From positions 60,210 through 124,209 of the forward strand of contig CAMXIK010000008.1 of assembly GCA_947243855.1 (NCBI GenBank): a DNA stretch of 64,000 nt, in the 5' to 3' direction. The stretch is from an uncultured Lachnospiraceae bacterium (lineage in GTDB: Bacteria; Bacillota; Clostridia; Lachnospirales; Lachnospiraceae). Below are positions 52,312 to 60,746 of the stretch, one piece after another. A model generated the notes under the pieces. It made no database searches, had not been told where the DNA came from, and worked only from the letters and a program-made list of their open reading frames with translations. The first letter of the stretch is position 1; each line of letters begins with the position of its first letter. The translations under genes and the position numbers were made by a program.

Positions 52312-52545
52312 TTACGCCTCTACACCTTTGCTCTTCATATATTCCACAACTGCGCCAACGGTTGTGATCTGCTCCAGATCTTCGGAGGGAATCTCCACGC
52401 CGTACTCCTCTTCAAACGCCATCACTAACTCAAATAAATCCAAAGAATCTGCACCCAGATCCTCCTTAAAGGAAGAATCCTCCGTGATCTCCACGCCGTC
52501 CAAGTTTAACTGCTCCTGAATGATCTCGATAACTCTTTCTAACAT
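52312..52545 (-). CDS. acpP: acyl carrier protein
   Basis: A 77-residue, strongly acidic ACP with the phosphopantetheine attachment site GADSLDLFELVM (S34). It carries growing acyl chains, and as long-chain acyl-ACP is the expected corepressor of FabT. GGAGAG lies 6-7 nt before the ATG. Its promoter carries a FabT-like operator across the -10 box, so the unit would be shut off when acyl-ACP accumulates. Confidence 0.96.
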   Translation of the reverse strand: MLERVIEIIQEQLNLDGVEITEDSSFKEDLGADSLDLFELVMAFEEEYGVEIPSEDLEQITTVGAVVEYMKSKGVEA

Positions 52546-52575
52546 TTTTTTGCTCTCCTTTTCACCATTTTAAAT

Positions 52576-52592
52576 AGTTTGATATTCAAAGT
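52576..52592. promoter_or_regulatory. FabT-like operator at the acpP promoter
   Basis: AGTTTGATATTCAAAGT, a near-perfect palindrome, overlaps the acpP -10 box and predicted start site. It differs from the fabT site at few positions, mostly in the 3-bp centre. Confidence 0.75.
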
Positions 52593-52618
52593 ATATGTTC
52601 TGTCCTATTGTTTGTCAA
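52590..52618 (-). promoter_or_regulatory. acpP-fabK promoter
   Basis: On the minus strand TTGACA (52618-52613), 17 bp, TATACT (52595-52590): near-consensus boxes and ideal spacing, about 45 bp before the acpP start. Confidence 0.8.
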
Positions 52619-52651
52619 TCATAATTTTACGGATTCTGTCAGTTTTGTCAA

Positions 52652-53494
52652 TCACTTTGACAATAAATATTGATAAATTTCTCTTTTTGCTACGCCGCGA
52701 TCCTTTGCAACCTGTTTCATGGCGGTTTTATCATCCATTCCCCCCTTCGTATAAAACGTCATATGTTCCTCTATGGTCATGCTCTGCCATGATGCCTGCT
52801 CCTCTTCCTTTTTCTGCCGCAGGCTCTTTCCTTCCACCACGATAACATATTCCCCTCTTGGCTCCTCTGTCTCATAGCGGGAAAGGGCCTCCCCTATGGT
52901 TGTGGGCAATACGGATTCAAATTTTTTTGTAAGCTCCCGGCAGAGCGTGATCCTGCGGTCCCCCAAAGCCTCATACAGCTCCCGCAGCGTCCTCGTCAGA
53001 TGATGCGGCGCTTCATAGATCAAAATTGTCCGTGATTCTTCCTTAAGTTCTGAGAGTATCTGCGCCTTCTCCTTCTTATCCGAGGGCAGAAACCCCTCAA
53101 AGCAAAATCTTCTGGTGGAAAGTCCCGACAGCGTGAGCGCTGTAATGCAGGCCGCAGGCCCCGGCAGGGAAGTCACGGTAATGCCCGCCTCTTGGCATTT
53201 CTGCACAAGCACCTCTCCCGGATCAGAAATGGCTGGCGTTCCCGCATCCGAAATCAAAGCTATCTTTTTGCCCTCCAATAATTGCTTTACAAGGTAGTCC
53301 GCTTTTTCTACTTTATTATATTCATGATAGCTTGTCATAGAAGTCCTGATGCCGAAATGATTCAGGAGCTTAATGCTATTTCGCGTATCCTCGGCGGCAA
53401 TCAAATCCACACTGCCGAGGGTCTCTGTTACCCGCGGCGTCATATCGCCCAGATTTCCGATGGGCGTCGCACATAGATATAAGATTCCCGCCAT
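52652..53494 (-). CDS. rsmI: 16S rRNA (cytidine-1402 2'-O)-methyltransferase
   Basis: A 280-residue tetrapyrrole-methylase-fold enzyme. LYLCATPIGNLGDMTPR, AAEDTRNSIKLL, ISDAGTPAISDPG and GRRITLC-like (GDRRITLCRELTKKFE) motifs are those of RsmI (YraL, YabC). It methylates the ribose of C1402 in 16S rRNA. ATG 53494 is chosen for the GGAGG upstream; the frame from 53614 adds an unsupported 40 residues. The last codons form a weak inverted repeat just ahead of the acpP promoter. Confidence 0.95.
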   Translation of the reverse strand: MAGILYLCATPIGNLGDMTPRVTETLGSVDLIAAEDTRNSIKLLNHFGIRTSMTSYHEYNKVEKADYLVKQLLEGKKIALISDAGTPAISDPGEVLVQKCQEAGITVTSLPGPAACITALTLSGLSTRRFCFEGFLPSDKKEKAQILSELKEESRTILIYEAPHHLTRTLRELYEALGDRRITLCRELTKKFESVLPTTIGEALSRYETEEPRGEYVIVVEGKSLRQKKEEEQASWQSMTIEEHMTFYTKGGMDDKTAMKQVAKDRGVAKREIYQYLLSK

Positions 53495-53573
53495 TTTCCT
53501 TCCTCCCAAATTCGCACGGAAAATGCCGGAAATACAGACATTCTCCTGCGTGAAATTTAGAACATCTATCACT

Positions 53574-54320
53574 CTAATAACCGTACACCTCATAAATTTC
53601 CGGCGTATACACACCCGGACTGCTGTATACGATTAATGGCTTCTCCACGGTCATACGCGGTCTGCCTCCTCTGGCTGCTTCCAGCAGAACCATATTTGGC
53701 TCCTTATCTGCAAAGGGATAAACGAGCCGCATTCGTTTGGGTTCCAATTTATATTGTTTCAGCGTCACAATAATCTCCGCCAGCCGGAAAGGCCGGTGCA
53801 CCAGAAAAAATTTCCCGCCCGGCACAAGAAGCCTCGCCGTCTGCTTTACCACATCCTCTAACGTACAAAGGATTTCATGACGCGCAATGGCCTTGGCATC
53901 CTCCGGATTTTTCAATCCGTGCTGTCCAATCATATAAGGCGGATTACAGGTGATAACGTCAAAGGAAGCAGCGTCAAACAGCGTATCTGCTTCCTTAATA
54001 TCCCCTGTAACAATATCTATTTTTTCTTCCAATCCGTTTAGCGCCACACTGCGTCCAGCCATATCCGCACTGTCTGCCTGAATTTCCAATCCGGTCAAAT
54101 GGGCCGCCTTAGTCTTAGCTTCCAGCAAAATAGGGATAATCCCCGTTCCTGTGCCCAGATCAAGCACTCTTGCCCCGTCTTTTACCATAGCAAAACCAGA
54201 CAACAGCACCGCATCCATCCCGAAACAAAAACGATCCGGGTCCTGTATGATACAGTACCCGTTCCTTTGCAGATCGTCTATTCTTTCATTTTCCCTCAGA
54301 AGTATATCCTGCTTCGACAC
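53574..54320 (-). CDS. trmN6: tRNA1(Val) (adenine-37-N6)-methyltransferase-like protein
   Basis: A 248-residue Rossmann methyltransferase (YabB/TrmN6 family): VLDLGTGTGIIPILLE (AdoMet motif I), GLEIQ, and the N6-adenine catalytic motif TCNPPYM. Residues 20-40 (GYCIIQDPDRFCFGMDAVLL) are the family's N-terminal signature. It probably modifies A37 of a tRNA, although Firmicutes members are not all tested. Translation begins at GTG 54320 with GGAG 8 nt upstream. Gene order ricT-trmN6-rsmI matches Bacillus yaaT-yabB-yabC without yabA. Confidence 0.9.
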   Translation of the reverse strand: MSKQDILLRENERIDDLQRNGYCIIQDPDRFCFGMDAVLLSGFAMVKDGARVLDLGTGTGIIPILLEAKTKAAHLTGLEIQADSADMAGRSVALNGLEEKIDIVTGDIKEADTLFDAASFDVITCNPPYMIGQHGLKNPEDAKAIARHEILCTLEDVVKQTARLLVPGGKFFLVHRPFRLAEIIVTLKQYKLEPKRMRLVYPFADKEPNMVLLEAARGGRPRMTVEKPLIVYSSPGVYTPEIYEVYGY

Positions 54321-54335
54321 TGCCTGCTCTCCGAT

Positions 54336-55235
54336 TTATTTTCCAGCCTCGTCCTTCTTTTCCAACTTTTCAAGTTCTTTCAGTTCAGCATCGTTGGCCT
54401 CCGCTTTTCGGTTCTTACCGTGCCGTTTCTTAAACCGGAGCTGGTCTGCCCGGTATTCCTGAATCTCCTTCTCATCGCCTACGTCCACAATGACCTTCAC
54501 CAACTGGCGCAGGACGTTCACACTCTGCACCTCGCCCTTTAAACCGTCGTCCGTGGTCACAAAATCGCCCACATTCGGAAGCTTCCTGTTCAATTCCTCG
54601 TAGGTCTCCTCCTCGTTTTTCAGGCAGCACATCAGCCTGCCGCAGACGCCGGAAATCTTGGTCGGATTCAAGGACAAGTTCTGTTCCTTCGCCATCTTAA
54701 TGGATACCGGCGCAAACTCGGACAAATGTGTATGACAGCACAAAGGCCTGCCGCAGATCCCAATCCCGCCCAGAATTTTCGTCTCATCCCTCACCCCGAT
54801 CTGGCGAAGCTCTATTCTTGTCTTAAAAACGGAAGCCAAATCTTTTACCAGCTCCCTAAAATCAATACGGCCGTCCGCCGTGAAATAAAAAAGCACTTTA
54901 TTGTTGTCGAAGGTATATTCCGCGTCAATCAGCTTCATCTGCAAACCATGTTTCCTGATCTTCTCCAGACAAATCTTAAACGCCTCTTTCTCTTTCTGCT
55001 TATTCGCTTCCTCCTGCTCGTCATCTTTCTTGTTTGCAATCCGAAGAACCGACTTGAGGGGCTGTACCACTTTTTCCTCCTCCACTTCTCTCGGCTCGCC
55101 AATCACCGTGCCATACTCGATCCCTCGGGCTGTCTCCACAATTACATGATCGCCCTGCTTGATCTCAAAACTGCCCGGATTAAAAAAATATATCTTGCCT
55201 GCAGTGCGAAACCGCACGCCTATTACCTTAACCAT
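54336..55235 (-). CDS. ricT: PSP1 domain protein RicT/YaaT
   Basis: A 299-residue PSP1-domain protein. The cysteine-rich core IGICGRPLCCHTHL and SGVCGRLMCCL supplies the ligands reported for iron-sulfur clusters in the Ric (Y) complex. The C-terminus is a charged Glu/Lys helix. In Bacillus YaaT, with YlbF and YmcA, stimulates mRNA maturation by RNase Y and sporulation phosphorelay. AGGAGG lies before the ATG. It sits between holB and trmN6 as in Bacillus. Confidence 0.94.
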   Translation of the reverse strand: MVKVIGVRFRTAGKIYFFNPGSFEIKQGDHVIVETARGIEYGTVIGEPREVEEEKVVQPLKSVLRIANKKDDEQEEANKQKEKEAFKICLEKIRKHGLQMKLIDAEYTFDNNKVLFYFTADGRIDFRELVKDLASVFKTRIELRQIGVRDETKILGGIGICGRPLCCHTHLSEFAPVSIKMAKEQNLSLNPTKISGVCGRLMCCLKNEEETYEELNRKLPNVGDFVTTDDGLKGEVQSVNVLRQLVKVIVDVGDEKEIQEYRADQLRFKKRHGKNRKAEANDAELKELEKLEKKDEAGK

Positions 55236-55294
55236 ACTCTATAAAACCTCCTAATCTATCAACCGCAAAATTTCTATAAAATGCCTATCTCTTA

Positions 55295-56284
55295 TCAGTT
55301 TTCCTTAATCGTGAGCAGCAAAAGCTCCATCGTCAGATCAAAATTAACGTTAGCCTCCAGCCTTCTCTTTGCCTGCTGAAGCGCATTCACAATTGTCTCA
55401 ATCCCCTCATAGGTGCTCCTGTCCGCAACTTTCCTGATCTGTTGAATCTCATTGCGAAAAACGAGACTGTTCATATCCTTTGTCGCTTTGAACAAAAGAA
55501 CGTCCCTGTACCACACCGTTAATATATCTAAATAATCATTAATATCCAGATTGTATTCCGTTATCTTTTTGATGGCCTTTACAATCTCGTTAATCTCCAT
55601 ATCGGTGATGTATTTCACCAACGATATGGCTTCATCCTTCACCTTTTCAAACTCTTCGCTGCCCGCCAGGTGTTTCGCCTTACCCACGTTTCCTCTTGCG
55701 AACGCAACACAGATATTCGCTTTATAATCAGGCACCGCCAATTCTTCCATCAAATATTTCTTTACCAGTGCATCCTGCACGGGTTTCATATTCAAAACCA
55801 CACACCGGCTGATAATTGTCGGAAGAAGCGCCTCCACATTGGATGTGAGAATCATGATCACCGCATATTCAGGCGGCTCTTCCAGTGTCTTTAAGAGCGC
55901 GTTCTGCGCCTGAGGCGTCATCTTTTCCCCTTCGTTCATAATATAGATCTTGCGCCGGCTGCTGTATGGCTTAATGCCGATATCATTATTGATCTGCTCC
56001 CTAATATCCTCCACGCCGATGGTATTTGGTTTTTCATGACTAACAAAAATAATATCGGGCTGGTTGCGGTTGACCGCCTGCTTACAGGAACGACACTCCC
56101 CGCAAGGCTCCATGCCGCTTCTCACACACTGTAAAGTCATAGCAAAAAGGCGCGCAATATATTCCTTCCCCGCATTGCGCTCTCCATTGATGATATACGC
56201 ATGGGAAACCGTGTCCGTCACGATCGCTTGCTGTATATGCTTTTTTAATTCTTCCTGTCCGACAACATCTGAAAACTTTGGCAT
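55295..56284 (-). CDS. holB: DNA polymerase III delta prime subunit
   Basis: A 329-residue clamp-loader AAA+ subunit. A zinc-binding cluster CGECRSC follows the first helix, and KTLEEPPEYAVIM and ISRCVVLNM are typical of DnaX/HolB proteins. The P-loop is altered (GERNAGKE, lacking the Ser/Thr after Lys), which fits the non-ATP-binding role of delta prime. It forms part of the loader that places the sliding clamp on DNA. It begins 73 bp after yaaR on the same strand. Confidence 0.93.
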   Translation of the reverse strand: MPKFSDVVGQEELKKHIQQAIVTDTVSHAYIINGERNAGKEYIARLFAMTLQCVRSGMEPCGECRSCKQAVNRNQPDIIFVSHEKPNTIGVEDIREQINNDIGIKPYSSRRKIYIMNEGEKMTPQAQNALLKTLEEPPEYAVIMILTSNVEALLPTIISRCVVLNMKPVQDALVKKYLMEELAVPDYKANICVAFARGNVGKAKHLAGSEEFEKVKDEAISLVKYITDMEINEIVKAIKKITEYNLDINDYLDILTVWYRDVLLFKATKDMNSLVFRNEIQQIRKVADRSTYEGIETIVNALQQAKRRLEANVNFDLTMELLLLTIKEN

Positions 56285-56357
56285 CCTTTTTCCCCCGTAT
56301 TGTTTGTTTCCGCGTCATGCAGACGTTTTATTTCCACCCTGCATCCGGCCCTTTTTT

Positions 56358-56798
56358 CTACGTAAAAATATCCAACAGCAATCCCCTGATTTCGCCAATC
56401 TTTTCCAGAATCGAAAGATTATCCTGCTCGTCCTTTACCAACTCCTGCGCCAGTTGATCCAGATTTTGGTCAATCAGCCGAATGATCCCGTACACCCTGT
56501 GGCGTCCCCTCCTGTCCAGAAAATTTTCTCTGGAAAAAGCATGGGAACGGTTGACAACTTCATTCAAAAAATCCTTCACCAGCGTGCGGTAACGTTTCAT
56601 ATCTTTGATATCGCGATGTTTCGCAAGTTTATCGCCCTGTCTGGTAATCTCCTCCATCATACCGATCAAAGCGTTTTGCAGATCCTGTTCTTCGATCCTG
56701 CTGACAAGAGTAAACTTAAATGTGCCGTCTGTCTGCTGCGCCTGCGCCGGCTGTTCGATCTGCGGCGTCTGCTGTATCTGATTTACTTTAATATCCAC
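56358..56798 (-). CDS. yaaR: YaaR family protein (DUF327)
   Basis: A helical protein of about 146 residues starting [12 protein letters not shown] and containing the DUF327 core ([22 protein letters not shown], [27 protein letters not shown]). Its function is unknown, but it is conserved next to holB in Firmicutes. The GTG at 56798 is preferred since AGGAGG lies 8 nt upstream; the GTG at 56807 abuts that site. It may be translationally linked to the kinase gene ending 17 bp upstream. Confidence 0.92.
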   Translation of the reverse strand: MDIKVNQIQQTPQIEQPAQAQQTDGTFKFTLVSRIEEQDLQNALIGMMEEITRQGDKLAKHRDIKDMKRYRTLVKDFLNEVVNRSHAFSRENFLDRRGRHRVYGIIRLIDQNLDQLAQELVKDEQDNLSILEKIGEIRGLLLDIFT

Positions 56799-56815
56799 CC
56801 CTGTCACCTCCTGTC

Positions 56816-57406
56816 TTACTGTAGATGTTCCTGCAAATAATCCGTAATTTCATTGATACAGCCATCTAGCTGATCATTATAAAAAGTCTTATCAATCTTT
56901 GAACAGGACAGTTTTTCTTCTGAAAAGTCCTGCGCATCCGCCAAATACCGTCGGCACAGTTCCTCATATTTCGGATGATCCTGCGCTTTCTCCCGATCCA
57001 GCGCCCGTTGCAGACGCACCCCGTCGTCCAGTTCAATCATAATTGGAAGCACTTTATCCGCACCATAAAACCTGCGAAGCTGCAAATATGCCTCCGGCGT
57101 ACCAATCATCACATACGAATAGGAAGAAAGATCAATTTTCTCATCCGCTACCGTAAAATATCGCCAGACGCCATAACAAGTGTCATAAGCTCTGTGTTCC
57201 ACTACAACTCCCTGTGTAAGAAGCTTCTGAAACCCCTCTTCATCCGTAAAGTGGTATTCCACCCCTTCCTGTTCTCCCACCCGGATCGGCCGGGTCGTGT
57301 ACGGCACTATCGTTTTAAGCGGAACGCTTTTTTGCGTCAACAATCTTTTATAAATGGTATCTTTTCCCGATGAACTCTTGCCCATCAGGCACACAATTTT
57401 CCCCAT
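56816..57406 (-). CDS. guanylate kinase-like P-loop protein
   Basis: A protein of about 196 residues. P-loop [15 protein letters not shown] at the N-terminus, [19 protein letters not shown] (GMP-binding segment of guanylate kinases) and a helical C-terminus are visible. It occupies the position of thymidylate kinase (tmk) in the Bacillus yaaO-tmk-yaaQ-yaaR-holB order. Whether it acts on GMP or another nucleotide is uncertain, since the lid region is shortened compared with canonical Gmk. ATG 57406 (AGGGTAG upstream) is preferred over the longer frame. Confidence 0.82.
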   Translation of the reverse strand: MGKIVCLMGKSSSGKDTIYKRLLTQKSVPLKTIVPYTTRPIRVGEQEGVEYHFTDEEGFQKLLTQGVVVEHRAYDTCYGVWRYFTVADEKIDLSSYSYVMIGTPEAYLQLRRFYGADKVLPIMIELDDGVRLQRALDREKAQDHPKYEELCRRYLADAQDFSEEKLSCSKIDKTFYNDQLDGCINEITDYLQEHLQ

Positions 57407-57457
57407 TTTATTACTACCCTTAAAAATTCTTTTCACTCTTTTATCATGCCACATTTT

Positions 57458-58915
57458 CTAAGGAATTTCAACCACAACACGGATTCTGCCCTCTGGCGAA
57501 ACCCCCTGCACAAAAAGCCCTGTCTCCCGATACTCTTCGATTCTTCTTAACGCTTCTTCCTTGATCTGCTCCCCCGGCGCCACAAACGGGATTCCCGGCG
57601 GGTAAGGCGTGATAAAGTCCGCTGAAATTCTACTGGACGCATCCTTTAGGAAAACCTCTTCCCATGGACTGTGAAAAGCTTCCGCCATAGTCTGCTTCGC
57701 CTTACAAAAAACCGCGTTTTTTATAGCAGACTGCGTTTGCTTCTTCTCTATCCTACCATCTATCTCAATAAGCGCATCAGCCAATCTCTGCCATCCTTTT
57801 TCCTCATCCATCAGCGTCATGATGGCCAGCACATAAGTCTCGGCCGCCATTTCCAATTCCAAATGATAGTTTTCCCGCAAAATATCGCTGAGTTCTTTTC
57901 CCATCATATTGGTTCCCTTGACAGAAATTACTATTTTCCCAATATCCCAGTCCTTTAGTGCATAGTTTTCTGACAATTCTGTCATTTTTCCAATGCGGAT
58001 CTGTTGAAGATTTTCCATTTTTTTACAAAAAATTTCATAATGGCGACGCATGGACGCAAACCATTCCCGCCCATGGTCTTCCAGAAAACGTATGCAGGAA
58101 TCCATACTTGCCATAAGTACGTAAGAAGGACTGCTGCTCTGAAACATAGACAAATATTTTCGCAGCTTTGCACGGTCCACCCTGCCGCCGTTCACATGCA
58201 GAAGCGCCGTCTGCGTCATGGACGGAAGCGTTTTATGCAGACTGTGAATTACCAGATCCGCCCCCTGCGAGACAGCGCCTCTTTTGCTGGCAACGCCCAT
58301 ACCATCTTCTGTTCCAGCGCTGCAAATCCCCAGATGCGCCCCATGAGCCTCATCCACAATCAAAATTTTTCCACGCTGATGCGCCTCGGCGGCAATCCCT
58401 TCCACATCGGAAATAATACCCTCATAGGTGGGCGACGTGACAACCACCGCCTTGCACTCCGGAAACTGATCCAGAAGCCGCCCGATCTCCTCTGGACAAA
58501 CCCCGCCGCAGATATCGTATTCCCGGATCATTTCGGGCTGATAATAACGTACCCTCAGCCCCTGCAGAATTGCCGCATGATAGACAGATTTATGGCAGTT
58601 CCGGGCTATCAGAATTTCATCCCCCGGCCCTGCCGCCGTCATAACCGCCGCAAGTACCCCGCAAGTGCTTCCGTTCACAAGAAAAAAAGTCTCATCCGCC
58701 CCATAGAGTCGGTTAGCCCTCCTCTGCGCCTCCAAAAGGATGCCCTCAGCCTGATGGAGATTATCAAATCCCTGAATCTCCGTAATATCAATTTTATAAT
58801 AATGCGCCATCCCGCCGCTCAAGGGGCTGCGTTTATGCCCCGGCATATGGCAGGGGTAAAAATCGCTCTCACTGTACGCGGACAGCGCCCGATATAAGCT
58901 TTCCTCTACGCTCAT
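57458..58915 (-). CDS. Orn/Lys/Arg decarboxylase family protein (YaaO/SpeA-like)
   Basis: A 485-residue PLP enzyme of the prokaryotic ornithine/lysine/arginine decarboxylase fold. It has FYPCHMPGHKRSP at the start, a glycine-rich NGSTCGVLAA, VDEAHGAHLG (Asp to PLP nitrogen), and HSLHKTLPSMTQ with the Schiff-base Lys. It lacks the N-terminal wing domain of the large inducible enzymes, like the YaaO/SpeA group, and likely makes agmatine or cadaverine for polyamines. Its ATG overlaps the stop of the HD-domain gene (ATGA). Confidence 0.9.
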   Translation of the reverse strand: MSVEESLYRALSAYSESDFYPCHMPGHKRSPLSGGMAHYYKIDITEIQGFDNLHQAEGILLEAQRRANRLYGADETFFLVNGSTCGVLAAVMTAAGPGDEILIARNCHKSVYHAAILQGLRVRYYQPEMIREYDICGGVCPEEIGRLLDQFPECKAVVVTSPTYEGIISDVEGIAAEAHQRGKILIVDEAHGAHLGICSAGTEDGMGVASKRGAVSQGADLVIHSLHKTLPSMTQTALLHVNGGRVDRAKLRKYLSMFQSSSPSYVLMASMDSCIRFLEDHGREWFASMRRHYEIFCKKMENLQQIRIGKMTELSENYALKDWDIGKIVISVKGTNMMGKELSDILRENYHLELEMAAETYVLAIMTLMDEEKGWQRLADALIEIDGRIEKKQTQSAIKNAVFCKAKQTMAEAFHSPWEEVFLKDASSRISADFITPYPPGIPFVAPGEQIKEEALRRIEEYRETGLFVQGVSPEGRIRVVVEIP

Positions 58916-59454
58916 GAAGCCTGCGCCCCATGACCTTTATGAACGCCGACTGTCTCCATCAGCGAGCAGTATTTATCCGCCGCCGTCACAACCCATGCCT
59001 CCCTGCAGGTAGGCGGCACCACCGACAAGGGCCACATATGTTTCTTAATAATCTCACGCTGAATATCATTTAATTGATACTCCTTCTCCGCATTTCGAAG
59101 GGCTGTCGCCGGATGATGAAAGCCGTGCAGACGCTGCCTGTTGGCCAGATATTCCTTATCGTGCCAATCGTATAAAAAATAATCGTGCAGAAGCGCGCCC
59201 CTAATCAGATCATGCTTGTTACAGCCAATCCCAAGCTTTTTATTCAAAAGCAGGCTATAACGCGCCACATCCATACAATGATTGTGCACCGTCATGGTAC
59301 CGTGCTGAATATGCGCTCTGGTACTCCTGAAATTCTCCGATTGCAAAATATCCTCGCCATGCTCTTTCAGCAGTCTGTGTATTCTCTTCTGCCTCTCATA
59401 GAGCCTGCGCAGCCGTTCCCTGCGCCTCTGTCTGAAACCCTGCAACAAATTCAT
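58912..59454 (-). CDS. HD domain phosphohydrolase-like protein
   Basis: A 180-residue protein with an Arg-rich N-terminal helix, then an HD domain: HGTMTVHNHCMDVARYSLLL (His), LIRGALLHDYFLYDW (HD pair), a distal HPATALRN and ADKYCSLME (Asp). The metal ligands appear complete, so phosphohydrolase activity on a nucleotide or similar substrate is plausible. GGGAGAGAGG lies 4 nt before the ATG. It is translationally coupled to the amino-acid decarboxylase by an ATGA overlap. Confidence 0.85.
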   Translation of the reverse strand: MNLLQGFRQRRRERLRRLYERQKRIHRLLKEHGEDILQSENFRSTRAHIQHGTMTVHNHCMDVARYSLLLNKKLGIGCNKHDLIRGALLHDYFLYDWHDKEYLANRQRLHGFHHPATALRNAEKEYQLNDIQREIIKKHMWPLSVVPPTCREAWVVTAADKYCSLMETVGVHKGHGAQAS

Positions 59455-59528
59455 ACTGCCTCTCTCCCATTACCATATTATTTATGATAGAACCCCGGCT
59501 TTTTGCTCCGACGCCCGTTATATCCATA

Positions 59529-60707
59529 TTACCTCTGCTCTACCAGTTCATGCAATACCCTTGCCCGATGCGCCCACGTATGCCCCGCTTTCGCCAGCTC
59601 ATAGCCGCTGTCTGCGATCCTCTGCATACGATCCGGGTCTCCTAGCAATTCCTTTGCAATATCCGGCAGCTTTTTCATTTCCGACAGGGAATACACACAG
59701 CAGTCCGTGTCGTCGTGTAAAATCTCATCCAAATACACGCTGCTGTCCGTCAGACAGAGCGCCCCGTTCAACATGGTATTAAAAATCCTATCGTGGGCGC
59801 CATCCTTAAACCATGGCATCACATTGAGGGAAAGTTTCGTCTGGCATAATTTTTTCAGACAACCCTCTGAATTTAAGCTGTTCATAATAATCAAATTTTC
59901 CGGATGCCTGCACTCCAAAAGTTCCCATCCGTCTCCGAACACATACACCTTGATCCCCGCGTCCGCCAGTTCCTGCACCGCCCGTCCTCGGAACGTATAC
60001 CGCACATACAAATCGATAAAAGTAAGCGCCGCCATGGCCTTTTTCAACTCTTCCTCCGGCACCTCGCCAAGCTCCGCCTTTAAATGCGCCTCCGCTGCCT
60101 CTTCCACCGTTTTGTGTGGATTGGAGAGAAGATCCTCTATCAAATCACGGTAAAATTTCGTGTATTCATCGTCGATTCTTGTAATATATTTGTCAAAAGT
60201 AGAAGGTTTGCAATAATTCCCCACCATCGTCACATCATATCTGCGGCATGCGATCGGCACATTTGTTTTATTAGGATATAGCTGCGTACCCGCAAGCGGC
60301 AGAAAAGGCCCGGTCTGTATCTCTGGGAAAAACCGTTTCATATAAGCCTCATGGTTCCTGTCAATACTGATATGGCAATAATTTCTTGGCACCTTTTCCA
60401 AAAAATGATGGTAATACATCGGATGATCCACCACGATGTCAAAACTCGGAATGCGAAGCGCCTCCCACATCAGCGTATCATTTTCATCCAGAAAATATTC
60501 CTCACCGCTCATCCCATGAAAATTAAAATTGATCAGCGCCGTATTGTCCCTCTCAAAAAACCGAAAAAACTTTTCCGTGCTCTCCCAAGGTCTGCTCAGG
60601 TCATAGATAAAAGTTTCATGCCCCAGCTCTTTCATCGCTTCCGCAATCTGTAAGGAAAAATATCCCTGCGTCTCGATATCCCCCGTAAAAAACAACAGCT
60701 TTTTCAT
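59529..60707 (-). CDS. CgeB-like glycosyltransferase family 1 protein
   Basis: A 392-residue GT-B-like protein. An N-terminal Rossmann half (LFFTGDIETQGYFSLQIAEAMKELGH) is followed by CxYHHFLEKVPRNYCHISID and a C-terminal half with AHDRIFNTMLNGALCLTDSS and a terminal HTWAHRARVL segment, as in CgeB/DUF3880 and Glyco_trans_1_2 proteins. CgeB is linked to Bacillus spore crust maturation; a surface or spore glycan role is possible. The nucleotide-sugar donor cannot be predicted. No other glycan genes are nearby. Confidence 0.8.
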   Translation of the reverse strand: MKKLLFFTGDIETQGYFSLQIAEAMKELGHETFIYDLSRPWESTEKFFRFFERDNTALINFNFHGMSGEEYFLDENDTLMWEALRIPSFDIVVDHPMYYHHFLEKVPRNYCHISIDRNHEAYMKRFFPEIQTGPFLPLAGTQLYPNKTNVPIACRRYDVTMVGNYCKPSTFDKYITRIDDEYTKFYRDLIEDLLSNPHKTVEEAAEAHLKAELGEVPEEELKKAMAALTFIDLYVRYTFRGRAVQELADAGIKVYVFGDGWELLECRHPENLIIMNSLNSEGCLKKLCQTKLSLNVMPWFKDGAHDRIFNTMLNGALCLTDSSVYLDEILHDDTDCCVYSLSEMKKLPDIAKELLGDPDRMQRIADSGYELAKAGHTWAHRARVLHELVEQR

Positions 60708-60746
60708 GTCAATTTCTATCTCCCCGTATCTATCGTCACGTAAAGC

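Noticed and set aside
58004..58897. Plus-strand open frame of 297 codons
   Set aside because: Antisense to the PLP decarboxylase gene; no start context and a composition typical of shadows.
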